Shown: piece after piece, positions 8,714 through 17,320 of the stretch
Layout: every line of letters starts with the position of its first letter
Numbering within the stretch: the first letter of the stretch is position 1
Assembly: GCF_900206265.1 (NCBI RefSeq)
Contig: NZ_LT907782.1
Location: 620,001 to 684,000 of the forward strand
Origin: Nitrosomonas ureae
Lineage (GTDB): Bacteria; Pseudomonadota; Gammaproteobacteria; Burkholderiales; Nitrosomonadaceae
Reading direction: 5' to 3'
Length of the DNA stretch: 64,000 nt
Made by a program: the position numbers and the translations under genes
The notes under the pieces: generated by a model
Seen by the model: only the letters and a program-made list of their open reading frames with translations
Database searches by the model: none
Told to the model about the DNA's origin: nothing

Positions 8714-10906
8714 ATGCAATACCAACTCTTCGCCACCACGCCCAAAGCGATGGAAGGCATTCTCGCAAATGAAATCAGCGCTCTGGGTGGACACGATGTA
8801 CATCAAAAATTGGCTGGTGTGGCTTTTCAGGGCGATCTGGCCATGGCATATAAAGCTTGTCTATGGCTACGCACTGCCAGCCGCGTTTTGTTATTACTTA
8901 ACAGCTTCGAGGTAAATTCCCAACAGGATCTTTACGAAGGCATTCAACGCACCGACTGGTCCGAGCATTTAGGTCCTGACGACAGTTTAGCGGTATCGTT
9001 CAGCAGCAAAAATAATCCGGTAATCGATAACACGCACTTTGGCGCACTGAGAGTCAAAGATGCCATTGTCGATCAAATGCGTGCCAAGTTTGGCAGCCGA
9101 CCTAGCATCGATACCGCTTACCCCAGCATTCGAGTCAATGTCTATCTGCATAACAAAACCGCACAGTTAAGCTTGGATTTATCCGGTGAAAGTTCACACA
9201 AGCGTGGTTATCGCGGTGTCAATATTGCGGCACCTCTCAAGGAGAATCTTGCTGCGGCCATTCTGTTGCGCGCAGGTTGGCCGAAAATTGCCCGCGAAGG
9301 GGGTTCACTGCTCGATCCGATGTGCGGTTCGGGTACGCTTTTGGTGGAAGGTGCGCTGATTGCAGGGGATATCGCACCGGGCTTGCAACGGGATTATTAC
9401 GGGTTTCTAGGCTGGAAGCAACACGATGCTGCGCTGTGGCAAAACATTCTAGAACAAGCCCGGCAGCGCCGCGAGATAGGCTTAGCCACATTACCGGTGA
9501 TGGTTGGTTTTGATCAGGATCGCGACAGCGTCAATGCCGCATTGCGGCATATTGAAAATGTAGGGTTATCCGACAAGATCCACATCGAGAAACGTCATAT
9601 CGCCGATGCCTCCGCCGCGACAAGCTGGCCCCAGGGATTGATCGTTTGCAACCCGCCATATGGCGAACGTCTTGGCGATGAAGAACAAGCCGGAATGCTA
9701 TATCGTGAATTTGGCGAGGTATTGAAACAACGCTTTACTGGCTGGCAAGCCGCGATCATTATCGGCAATCCGGAACTGGGCTTCCGATTGGGCATCCGTT
9801 CGCACAAACCGATCACGCTTTTTAATGGCGCACTGGAATGCAAGTTGTTGCGATTGACCATTGAGGAAAAAGCTTTTTTTGAACCGAAAACCAAATCCCA
9901 GCAGGAACGTATTGAATTCATCCACCGCCGCGCCCAAGCCGGGCAGCCCGACAATCAGGCGGAGATGTTCGCCAACCGATTACGTAAGAACCTGAAAAAG
10001 GTAACCAAATGGGCCAAACATAATCACATCCAGTGTTATCGCCTATACGATGCCGATCTTCCGGAATACGCCGTCGCTGTGGATGTTTATCAAGGCGAAA
10101 AAATCTGGGTCAATGTTCAAGAATATGAGTCACCCCGATCGATCGACCCTGCCAAAGCCAATCAGCGGCTCGCCGGAATAGTGGCAGAAATACCCAAAGT
10201 GCTGGAAATTCCCGCCGAACAAGTATTCTTGAAAATTCGCCGCAAGCAAAAAAACATCGATCAATATGAAAAGCAAGGGAATTCCCGCCGCTTTCATGTG
10301 GTTGAGGAAGGTGGGTGCAAGTTTTGGGTGAATTTTGAGGACTACTTGGACACCGGTCTGTTTCTTGATCACCGCCCAATACGCTTACTGATTCAACAAC
10401 AAGCTAAAGGTAAACGTTTCTTGAATTTATTCGCTTACACCGGCAGTGCCACCGTGCATGCAGCAGTCGGCGGTGCGATATCGAGCCTCACGGTGGATAT
10501 GTCCAATACTTATCTGGATTGGGCCAGGCGCAATTTTCATCTCAATGGCATCAGCGACGAACACCAACTGATTCGGGCCAATTGCTCGGAGTGGCTAGCG
10601 CAACAAGCGCAAGCAAAACATAAACAACAATTTGACCTGATCTTTCTCGACCCCCCCACTTTTTCCAATTCCAAAAAAATGGATGAGATCTTCGATATCC
10701 AGAAAGATCATATACCACTGATCCATAATACCGCGGCCCTACTGGCACCCAAAGGAACCTTGTATTTTTCGACCAATTTCCGCCGTTTCAAATTGGACAA
10801 GGAAGCATTAAGCGATCTGATCATTGAAGATATCAGCACCAAGATGGTCCCCGAGGATTTTGTGCGCAACCCCAGAATACATTATTGCTGGAAAATATCT
10901 CGCTGA
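8714..10906 (+). CDS. rlmL: Bifunctional 23S rRNA methyltransferase RlmKL (m2G2445 and m7G2069)
   Basis: The 730-residue length matches fused RlmKL. The N-terminal THUMP region is followed by the RlmL methyltransferase domain, with the SAM-site segment LLDPMCGSGTLLVEGA and the catalytic VCNPPYGERLGD (around residue 312). The C-terminal RlmK domain has FLNLFAYTGSATVHA (about 570) and LIFLDPPTFSNSKKM (about 645). The enzyme methylates G2445 (N2) and G2069 (N7) in 23S rRNA helix 74. It is monocistronic here. A run of seven C at 10651-10657 encodes the Pro-Pro of the second motif and is in frame. Confidence 0.96.
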   Translation: MQYQLFATTPKAMEGILANEISALGGHDVHQKLAGVAFQGDLAMAYKACLWLRTASRVLLLLNSFEVNSQQDLYEGIQRTDWSEHLGPDDSLAVSFSSKNNPVIDNTHFGALRVKDAIVDQMRAKFGSRPSIDTAYPSIRVNVYLHNKTAQLSLDLSGESSHKRGYRGVNIAAPLKENLAAAILLRAGWPKIAREGGSLLDPMCGSGTLLVEGALIAGDIAPGLQRDYYGFLGWKQHDAALWQNILEQARQRREIGLATLPVMVGFDQDRDSVNAALRHIENVGLSDKIHIEKRHIADASAATSWPQGLIVCNPPYGERLGDEEQAGMLYREFGEVLKQRFTGWQAAIIIGNPELGFRLGIRSHKPITLFNGALECKLLRLTIEEKAFFEPKTKSQQERIEFIHRRAQAGQPDNQAEMFANRLRKNLKKVTKWAKHNHIQCYRLYDADLPEYAVAVDVYQGEKIWVNVQEYESPRSIDPAKANQRLAGIVAEIPKVLEIPAEQVFLKIRRKQKNIDQYEKQGNSRRFHVVEEGGCKFWVNFEDYLDTGLFLDHRPIRLLIQQQAKGKRFLNLFAYTGSATVHAAVGGAISSLTVDMSNTYLDWARRNFHLNGISDEHQLIRANCSEWLAQQAQAKHKQQFDLIFLDPPTFSNSKKMDEIFDIQKDHIPLIHNTAALLAPKGTLYFSTNFRRFKLDKEALSDLIIEDISTKMVPEDFVRNPRIHYCWKISR

Positions 10907-11100
10907 TCAAATTTCATCAGCAATAGCGCCACAAGAGTTATTGAGCAAAAAACCTGCATGAACAATCAATTCTTAGTAATCCGATAGTTTATATCATCTT
11001 ACCTCACAAGCGGATTGACGGGAAATATTCAGACATGCTATGAAAAAGACCGAATAGCGGTATCATTAAGTCATAAGACTTCCTACTCAGGTAAAAAACG

Positions 11101-11802
11101 ATGAAGAAAACAGTACTCATTACAGGTTGCAACCGCGGTATCGGACTGGAATTTGTGCACCAATACGCCGTGAACGATTGGCATGTCATTGCTTGCTGCC
11201 GCAACCCGGTGTCAGCCGATGCATTGAACCGTTTGGCTGCGCAACATTCAGAGCAAATCAGCATTTATCCATTGGATGTCGCTAATCATTCGCACATTGA
11301 ACAGTTGGCACACACGCTATCCGGGAATGCCATTGATTTATTGATCAATAATGCCGGAGTTTACCCATCGGAATCAGGCGATGCTTTCGGAATGACGGAT
11401 TACGAAGCGTGGGCACATACCTTTGCAGTGAACACCATGGCACCGTTGAAAATGACCGAGGCATTTCTTCAACCGATTGCCCGCAGCAATCTGAAAACCA
11501 TTGTTACCATTACCAGCAAAATGGGCAGTATTGCAGATAATCGCGGCGGCGGCAGTTACATCTACCGTTCCAGCAAGGCGGGTGTCAATATCATCATGAA
11601 AAGCTTATCCATAGATTTAAATCCCAAGCAAATCACTGTTGTCTTGCTGCATCCCGGTTGGGTAAGAACCGACATGGGTGGCCCGAACGGATTAATCTCG
11701 ACCGAGCAAAGCGTCATCGGCATGCGCCGCGTTATCGATAACCTAAAATTCGAAGATTCCGGAAAGTTTTATGCTTTTGATGGGCAGATTGTGCCTTGGT
11801 GA
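11101..11802 (+). CDS. Short-chain dehydrogenase/reductase, C-factor-like
   Basis: The 233-residue protein is a classical-type SDR. The nucleotide-binding motif TGCNRGIG is at residues 8-15, NNAGVYP follows beta-4, and the catalytic YxxxK is YRSSK at 155-159 with a Ser in the preceding TITSKMGS. The GWVRTDMGG segment after the active site is typical of carbonyl reductase and C-factor-like SDRs. The substrate is unknown. A gap of about 190 bases separates it from rlmKL, so it probably has its own promoter. Confidence 0.88.
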   Translation: MKKTVLITGCNRGIGLEFVHQYAVNDWHVIACCRNPVSADALNRLAAQHSEQISIYPLDVANHSHIEQLAHTLSGNAIDLLINNAGVYPSESGDAFGMTDYEAWAHTFAVNTMAPLKMTEAFLQPIARSNLKTIVTITSKMGSIADNRGGGSYIYRSSKAGVNIIMKSLSIDLNPKQITVVLLHPGWVRTDMGGPNGLISTEQSVIGMRRVIDNLKFEDSGKFYAFDGQIVPW

Positions 11803-11875
11803 ATACAGATCCAACCCGATAACAATTTAACTACTTCGAATCTTGCCTCCAACTAAAACCAGCTATCCGTGCCAT

Positions 11876-12709
11876 TCAATAGTGCCTTGACCGATAAACG
11901 TTACGCAAAGGCTTCACCAGCATCGACAAGCCAAACACCAACACGCTGAACAGCACAATGGTAGTACCGGAAGCGACGTTGAAAATATAACTCAAATACA
12001 TACCCATCACGCCGGTCACCGCGCCGATGATGGTCGAATAAATAATCATGCTGCTAAAACGATCCGTCAGCATTCTCGCGGTCATGGCCGGAGCAATGAG
12101 CGTAACGGCGACCATGGTAACGCCGATGACATTCAGCGACGCGATAACCGAGAATGTAAGCAACAACGAAAATAGCCATTGCACGGAAACGGTTTTGATA
12201 CCGAACACACGCGCCGCTTCATTATCGAAAGTGGAAAACAGTAATGCGCGATACGTAATGAACATGGTAATCAGCGTGAAGAAAGCGACCATCCCGATGA
12301 TCATCAAATCCTGTTCAGTGATGCCAAGAATATTGCCAAATAAAGCTGCTTCGAAGTTTTGTTTAAAATTCCGCATCTTGCTGACAATCGCCACACCCAG
12401 GGCGAACATCGCTGTGGTTACTATCCCGATCGCAGCATCCAGTTTGATTTTATTATTTTCAGTAATTTTGTTGATGATGAATGCGGCAAGTAACCCCATC
12501 GCGCACGCGCCCACATAAAAATTCAGATTCAGGGTGATACCGATTACTGCGCCGCCAATTGCCGCATGAGACAATCCGTGACCGACGTAACTCATGCCGC
12601 GCAGCACGACATAAACCCCGATCAAGCCACCGGATGCTCCCACCATCAACGCTGCAAGCAAGGCATGGCGAAAGAATTCATACTCGATCGGTTCCAACAG
12701 GAATTCCAT
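11876..12709 (-). CDS. Metal ABC transporter permease (ZnuB/MntB family), probably nickel importer
   Basis: The 277-residue permease has the 7-9 hydrophobic segments of the ABC-3 family and the conserved loop VVLRGMSYVGHGLSHAAIGG near residue 35. It forms the channel of an inner-membrane metal importer. Its start overlaps the ATPase stop by one base (TGATG), and it is the last gene of the three-gene unit. By family it would be annotated zinc or manganese transport. A NikR operator upstream of the unit, and urease nearby, make nickel more likely; that is inference. Confidence 0.88.
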   Translation of the reverse strand: MEFLLEPIEYEFFRHALLAALMVGASGGLIGVYVVLRGMSYVGHGLSHAAIGGAVIGITLNLNFYVGACAMGLLAAFIINKITENNKIKLDAAIGIVTTAMFALGVAIVSKMRNFKQNFEAALFGNILGITEQDLMIIGMVAFFTLITMFITYRALLFSTFDNEAARVFGIKTVSVQWLFSLLLTFSVIASLNVIGVTMVAVTLIAPAMTARMLTDRFSSMIIYSTIIGAVTGVMGMYLSYIFNVASGTTIVLFSVLVFGLSMLVKPLRNVYRSRHY

Positions 12710-13527
12710 CAGGGATGCTCATCCATGAAATTGAGCGGCGTACTGTTTGCAATCAGGAGATGTCCTTCGGATCTCACAATGACGATATCCCCCCCATAGG
12801 TTTTAGTCAGGATTTCGTTGGTAAATATCGTATTCGGCCGACCTTGGGCAACCAATCCCCGATTGAAACAAATCACCCAAGGCAAGTGAGATGCCACTGC
12901 ATTTAAATCGTGTGTAGTTAACAATATAGTAATACCTCCCTTATTGATATCACCCAACAAATGCAATACCTCGTGCTGAGTCTTGATATCAACCCCGGAA
13001 GTCGGTTCATCCAGGATCAGAAGCTTAGGATTGTTGATCAATGCACGCGCCAGAAACGTACGCTGTCGTTGCCCCCCCGATATATCGCTAATATGGTTTT
13101 GCAGGCAATTATCAACACCTAATCGATGCGCAAGGTCCCAAATGCAAGCTCGTTCCTGCTTACTGAGCCAAGGCCAAATACGCCCATTGGTATAAAGTCC
13201 CATGGAAATGACTTCTTCAACCGTTACCGGAAAATTCCAGTCAACACTGCCTAGTTGCGGCACATAACCTATTGTGCCTGGTCTCACTGTATTCACGGGA
13301 TAGCTATAGAGTTCCACCTGACCTGCGCTCACCGCATGAATCCCCAAAATAATCTTCAGCAACGTCGACTTCCCACAAGCCGTGGGACCGACAATTCCGG
13401 CAAATTGACCTGCGGCAATTTCCAGACAAAGGTCGTCAAATACTACATTTTGTTCATAACGAGCCGAAACGCCGGTCAATTTTACTGCAGGAACCAAGGG
13501 TGAATCAGAATGCAATGTTGCTGGCAT
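12709..13527 (-). CDS. Metal ABC transporter ATP-binding protein (ZnuC/MntA-type), probably nickel importer
   Basis: This is an ATPase subunit of about 272 residues. It has Walker A GPTACGKSTLL (an Ala-Cys variant of the usual GxxGxGK, with GCGK kept), the Q-loop in GYVPQLGSVDW, the signature SGGQRQR, Walker B LLILDEPTSGVD and the H-loop TTHDLN. It energises the permease encoded downstream. ATG at 13527 was preferred to the in-frame TTG at 13530. The gene overlaps the end of the substrate-binding protein gene by 23 bases, so the three genes form one transcript. Confidence 0.9.
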   Translation of the reverse strand: MPATLHSDSPLVPAVKLTGVSARYEQNVVFDDLCLEIAAGQFAGIVGPTACGKSTLLKIILGIHAVSAGQVELYSYPVNTVRPGTIGYVPQLGSVDWNFPVTVEEVISMGLYTNGRIWPWLSKQERACIWDLAHRLGVDNCLQNHISDISGGQRQRTFLARALINNPKLLILDEPTSGVDIKTQHEVLHLLGDINKGGITILLTTHDLNAVASHLPWVICFNRGLVAQGRPNTIFTNEILTKTYGGDIVIVRSEGHLLIANSTPLNFMDEHP

Positions 13528-14473
13528 CAATGTTGCCCATACAGGTTGAATTACCGCCTAAGGCTTCGGTCATTGTGACCATGTTAGCCGTCATCATACC
13601 GATAAAAGAATTATTAGGTGCTGCCGGAAGCTCATCATCCGAAAGTTGATCGATAAATTTGGCTTTTGCTTCCCGGGCAATTTGTTTCATCACCTTGCTG
13701 GGAAAAACTTCTGAACCAAATATGGCTGGTACCCCTGTTTCCCGGATTTGTTTAATGATACTGATAACTTCTTGGGGACCGGGTTCGGAGAAATCGGAAG
13801 GTTGAATTGCTGCGATAACTGTCATGCCATAACGTGGCGCAAAATAGGCAAAAGAGTCATGATAGGTTACCAGCTTACGGTTTTTTTCAGGAATTGTCTC
13901 AATACAATTGAAAATGGCCTGATCCAGTTTCTTTAATTTGGTCAAATAAGTTGCGGTATTTTCCTGATAATTCACTTTATTGTCAGGATCGAGCAAAATC
14001 AGGTTGTCTTTTATTATTTCTGCATAACGCATTACCAATTCAATATTTAGCCATAAATGGGGATTCGGGTGTCCGTGTTCGCGGGGAAAACTAAAATCAT
14101 ACTGCCAGTCCGCTTCTTTTAGCGTAAGGTTTCCCAGCTGCAGAATCGAAGTTTCAGACCTTTTTACCTTTCTCGCCAATTTTAATGTGGGCAATTCCAG
14201 ATCAAGGCCATTCATGATAATCATGTCGGCCGCCCGTAATATTTTTATGTCCGAAGGAATGGGCTCAAACGTATGGGAATCGATACCATCAGGAACGATT
14301 CCGGTTACTTTGATGTGTTTTCCACCGATATTTTGCACGATGTTCGTGATCGGTGAGACGGTAGTAACAATTTCCGGTACTTCATGAGTACTGGCTGCAA
14401 ATACCGAACTTTGCAAGTAAGGTAGCAGCAAACATAAAAAAATCCATGTAATTCTGAACGTTATAAATTTCAT
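13505..14473 (-). CDS. Metal-binding periplasmic protein of cluster A-I (ZnuA-like), probably nickel importer
   Basis: The protein of about 322 residues has a Sec signal peptide ending near VFAAS. Candidate metal ligands are the His in DGIDSHTFEP, the His pair in HGHPNPHLW, the His in TYHDSFAYF and acidic residues in QLSDDELP. The long His-rich loop typical of zinc-specific ZnuA is reduced to HGHPNPH. ATG at 14473 has GGGAAG eight bases upstream, better than the GTG at 14479. The NikR operator at 14507-14533 lies 34 bases upstream of this start, placing the whole transporter under nickel control. Confidence 0.88.
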   Translation of the reverse strand: MKFITFRITWIFLCLLLPYLQSSVFAASTHEVPEIVTTVSPITNIVQNIGGKHIKVTGIVPDGIDSHTFEPIPSDIKILRAADMIIMNGLDLELPTLKLARKVKRSETSILQLGNLTLKEADWQYDFSFPREHGHPNPHLWLNIELVMRYAEIIKDNLILLDPDNKVNYQENTATYLTKLKKLDQAIFNCIETIPEKNRKLVTYHDSFAYFAPRYGMTVIAAIQPSDFSEPGPQEVISIIKQIRETGVPAIFGSEVFPSKVMKQIAREAKAKFIDQLSDDELPAAPNNSFIGMMTANMVTMTEALGGNSTCMGNIDASNIAF

Positions 14474-14506
14474 AACCACGCTTCCCTTAATTAATATTCT
14501 TCTGTT

Positions 14507-14533
14507 GTATGAAAAAAAAACAATTTATCATAC
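14507..14533. promoter_or_regulatory. NikR operator in the divergent importer/receptor promoter
   Basis: GTATGA at 14507-14512 and TCATAC at 14528-14533 form a perfect inverted repeat, extended to seven bases per arm by T and A. The spacer is 15 bases and mostly A/T. The E. coli nik operator is GTATGA-N16-TCATAC, so this differs only by one spacer base within a nine-A run. It sits between the importer (start 14473, minus) and the receptor (start 14602, plus). The next plus-strand gene after the receptor is nikR. Confidence 0.72.
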
Positions 14534-14601
14534 ATTTTGAATTATTATGAGTCGCCATAAGGCATTCAAATAATAAAACATGAGATTTTACGGGGAATAA
14601 C

Positions 14602-16680
14602 ATGCAAAAAATAACTGCCCTGTCGTCCGTATCACTGCGGTTTATCCAAGCGAGTAGTATTTTATCAATGAGTTGGGCACCCTTGTGGGCCGACGCTGCA
14701 GGTATTCCAACTCTTAACGAAATGGTCGTACGTGCCAACGCGCGGGAATTGATCGGCTCTGCCAATTCCGCCAATGAAGGCACTGTCCTTAAGCATCAGC
14801 TTGATCTGCGCACGGTTTATCGTCCGGGAGAGTTACTTGAAACAGTACCGGGTTTAATTGTTACGCAACATAGTGGCGAGGGCAAAGCCAATCAATATTT
14901 CTTGCGCGGTTTTAATCTCGATCACGGCACAGACTTACGAATTACCGTCGATGGCATGTTAGTCAATCAACGTTCGCATGGTCACGGCCAAGGTTGGGCA
15001 GATACCAACTTTATCATTCCGGAATTGATAGGCAACCTGCAATACATGAAAGGGCCGTATTACGCTCATCAGGGAGATTTTTCCTCTGCCGGAGCTGTCA
15101 GTATGGGCTATGTCGATAAACTACCCAAAGGCATTGCGAGCTATGGTTTAGGACAACAAGGATTTATGCGGGGGCTGGTAACTAAATCGCATGAAGTCGG
15201 ACGTGGCAATGTTTTGTATGCGGTCGAACTGCTCACTAAAGATGGCCCATGGGTTAAGCATGAAGATTTCAAGAAATTTAATGCAGTATTGCGTTATAGC
15301 CAAGATACCGGATCAACCAAATTCAATGTTACCGCGATGGGCTACGGTGGAAACTGGAACTCTACCGATCAGATTCCGGCAAGAGGGGTAGCCAGTGGCT
15401 TCGTTCCACGATTGGGTGCCATAGATCCCAGTAGTGGCGGGGAATCGCATCGTTTTAGTCTCTCGAGCGCCCTTCAACACACAAGTCGTTATGGCATCAC
15501 TCAATTCAACTTGTATACGCTTCATAGTAATTTGGCATTATTTTCAAATTTCACCTATTTTCTGGATGATCCCGTAAATGGAGATCAATTTTCTCAGATT
15601 GACAAACGCTTTCAGTCTGCAATGAATGTAGATCATCTTTGGGTCAGCAGAATTAGAGGGATTGAGATCGAAAATACGGTAGGTGTTCAGTTTCAAAACG
15701 ACGTAATCGATAATGGACTGCTGAGCACAAAAGAACGTCAAACCTTGTCAACTACCCGCAAGGACCATATCTATCAAAACAGCGTGGGTATTTTTTATCA
15801 GAATAGTATTCAATGGCTGGAAAAATTTCGTAGCGTGGCCGGCGTCCGTTCGGATTATTATTGGTTTGATGTCAACAGCAATCTCAATGTAAACTCGGGC
15901 AACCGTTACGATAGTATGACAAATCCTAAATTGAGTCTGATTTTTGGACCTTGGGTACAAACGGAATTGTATTTTAATTATGGCAGTGGATTTCATAGTA
16001 ATGACGCGCGCGGAACAACTTCTATCGTTGATCCAAAATCTGGGGATCCGACTAACAGGGTCAATCCGCTGGTACGCTCGACCGGCTATGAAGTCGGGGT
16101 TCGCACCGCGATAATTCCAGGGCTTCAGGCTTCCTTTGCCGCATTCCAGCTGAATCTTGACTCAGAATTATTATTTGTAGGCGATGCCGGAACAACTGAG
16201 GCCAGCCGTCCAAGTAAGCGGGAAGGATTTGAGGTTTCACTGTTTTATATGCCCAAAGATTGGTTGACAATCGATATTGATTATGCATTGGCACGTGCGC
16301 GTTTTAGTGATGACGATCTCAGCGGCAATTACATCCCTGGCGCAATTAGAGGCGTAGGCAAGATGGCGGTTTCCGTCGACAACATTGGCCGGTTCTTTGG
16401 TAGCATGCAGATGCGCTATTTTGGCAAGCGCTCATTGATCGAAGATAACAGCGTACAATCCAATCATACCGTGACGCTTAATGGTCAGCTCGGGTATAAA
16501 ATCGGCAGCAATGTGCGCGTGATCCTGCAAGGATTCAATTTACTTAACACGTATGCGCATGCGATTGATTACTACTATGCTTCCAGGCTTCCTGGAGAAC
16601 CTGCGGCTGGGGTCAACGACGTGCATTTTCACCCGATCGAGACTCGTTCACTGCGGGTCAATCTGGTAGCCAATTTTTAA
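14602..16680 (+). CDS. TonB-dependent outer-membrane receptor, probably for nickel
   Basis: The 692-residue protein has a signal peptide ending near LWADA, a TonB-box-like MVVRANAREL, and a plug domain with LETVPGLIVTQHSGEG, the RGFNLDHGTDLRI segment and the His-containing SHGHGQGWADTNF. The beta-barrel ends in a C-terminal Phe (VNLVANF), as outer-membrane proteins do. GGGG lies seven bases upstream of the start. The HGHGQG plug segment recurs in a subfamily of TonB receptors whose substrates are mostly untested. Here the NikR operator 69 bases upstream, and nikR downstream, argue for nickel or a nickel complex. Energy would come from TonB-ExbBD, possibly the set at 52.6-54.5 kb. Confidence 0.88.
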   Translation: MQKITALSSVSLRFIQASSILSMSWAPLWADAAGIPTLNEMVVRANARELIGSANSANEGTVLKHQLDLRTVYRPGELLETVPGLIVTQHSGEGKANQYFLRGFNLDHGTDLRITVDGMLVNQRSHGHGQGWADTNFIIPELIGNLQYMKGPYYAHQGDFSSAGAVSMGYVDKLPKGIASYGLGQQGFMRGLVTKSHEVGRGNVLYAVELLTKDGPWVKHEDFKKFNAVLRYSQDTGSTKFNVTAMGYGGNWNSTDQIPARGVASGFVPRLGAIDPSSGGESHRFSLSSALQHTSRYGITQFNLYTLHSNLALFSNFTYFLDDPVNGDQFSQIDKRFQSAMNVDHLWVSRIRGIEIENTVGVQFQNDVIDNGLLSTKERQTLSTTRKDHIYQNSVGIFYQNSIQWLEKFRSVAGVRSDYYWFDVNSNLNVNSGNRYDSMTNPKLSLIFGPWVQTELYFNYGSGFHSNDARGTTSIVDPKSGDPTNRVNPLVRSTGYEVGVRTAIIPGLQASFAAFQLNLDSELLFVGDAGTTEASRPSKREGFEVSLFYMPKDWLTIDIDYALARARFSDDDLSGNYIPGAIRGVGKMAVSVDNIGRFFGSMQMRYFGKRSLIEDNSVQSNHTVTLNGQLGYKIGSNVRVILQGFNLLNTYAHAIDYYYASRLPGEPAAGVNDVHFHPIETRSLRVNLVANF

Positions 16681-16782
16681 TTGACAATATAAATTAACGA
16701 TTCCTTAAATTATCTGCTGATGTACGATTTTACGTTTTTCCAACCAACTGAATTCTAATCATAATTCCTAGGGGGGTGTTTT

Positions 16783-17244
16783 ATGGAGCGCTTTACTATT
16801 TCAATGGATGATCAGCTTTTTAAACAATTCGATAAACTTGCGCAGGCACGTGGTTATGACAATCGTTCAGAAGCGATTCGTGATCTTGTCAGAGAATATC
16901 TGGAAACCGCGCGCCTGCAAAAAAACAACCAAGGCTATTGTATTGCCACGCTGAGTTATATCTACAATCATCATGAAAGGGATCTGGCCAGTCAGGTAAC
17001 TTCAGCACATCACAGCCATCACGATTTGACATTGTCGAGTATGCATGTTCATATGGATCACGATAATTGCCTCGAAGTTGTTATCCTTCGCGGTACGATT
17101 CAGGATGTCCGGGCTTTTGCCAATCAGATAATTGCTACCAACGGTGTGCGGCATGGCAAATTGCACATCGTACCGATTGAATTTGCCCAGGAACATCACT
17201 CCCATTCGACTGCTGCGCATACGCATAGCAGCCCATTGACCTAA
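16783..17244 (+). CDS. nikR: Nickel-responsive regulator NikR with His-rich C-terminal tail
   Basis: This 153-residue repressor has the ribbon-helix-helix domain (RFTISMDDQLFKQFDKL, then RSEAIRDLVREYL) followed by an ACT-like nickel-binding domain. The E. coli ligands His76, His87, His89 and Cys95 correspond by alignment to His77, His88, His90 and Cys96 in SMHVHMDHDNCLE. E. coli NikR has 133 residues; here about 18 extra residues end in EHHSHSTAAHTHSS, a possible extra metal site. A strong ribosome-binding site (AGGGGGG) lies at 16770-16776. It follows the receptor gene by 102 bases in the same direction and probably shares its promoter, giving autoregulation. Confidence 0.95.
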   Translation: MERFTISMDDQLFKQFDKLAQARGYDNRSEAIRDLVREYLETARLQKNNQGYCIATLSYIYNHHERDLASQVTSAHHSHHDLTLSSMHVHMDHDNCLEVVILRGTIQDVRAFANQIIATNGVRHGKLHIVPIEFAQEHHSHSTAAHTHSSPLT

Positions 17245-17273
17245 TTTTCTAATATAACCTTTTGAAAATAAAG

Positions 17274-17298
17274 AACCTCGTATTTTAGTAACGAGGTT
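17274..17298. terminator. Hairpin terminator between nikR and the urea channel gene
   Basis: AACCTCGT (17274-17281) and ACGAGGTT (17291-17298) form a perfect 8-bp stem with a 9-base loop. In the minus direction the stem is followed by a T-rich stretch (CTTTATTTTC), so it fits a rho-independent terminator for the urea-channel transcript. It also lies just after nikR and may stop both. Confidence 0.65.
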
Positions 17299-17320
17299 TA
17301 ACCGCAGAATTTTGTCATAT

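Noticed and set aside
10651-10657. C7 run in rlmKL as a slippage site
   Set aside because: It encodes the invariant Pro-Pro of the catalytic motif and the gene is a housekeeping enzyme; likely constrained.
12048-12518. 156-residue plus-strand frame over the ABC permease gene
   Set aside because: Antisense shadow of a clear family member; composition is that of a reverse-complement of a membrane protein gene.
11876-14473. Zinc-uptake (ZnuABC) annotation of the importer
   Set aside because: Family similarity alone would give this, but no Zur-like site was seen, while a NikR operator is present; the substrate was left as probably nickel.
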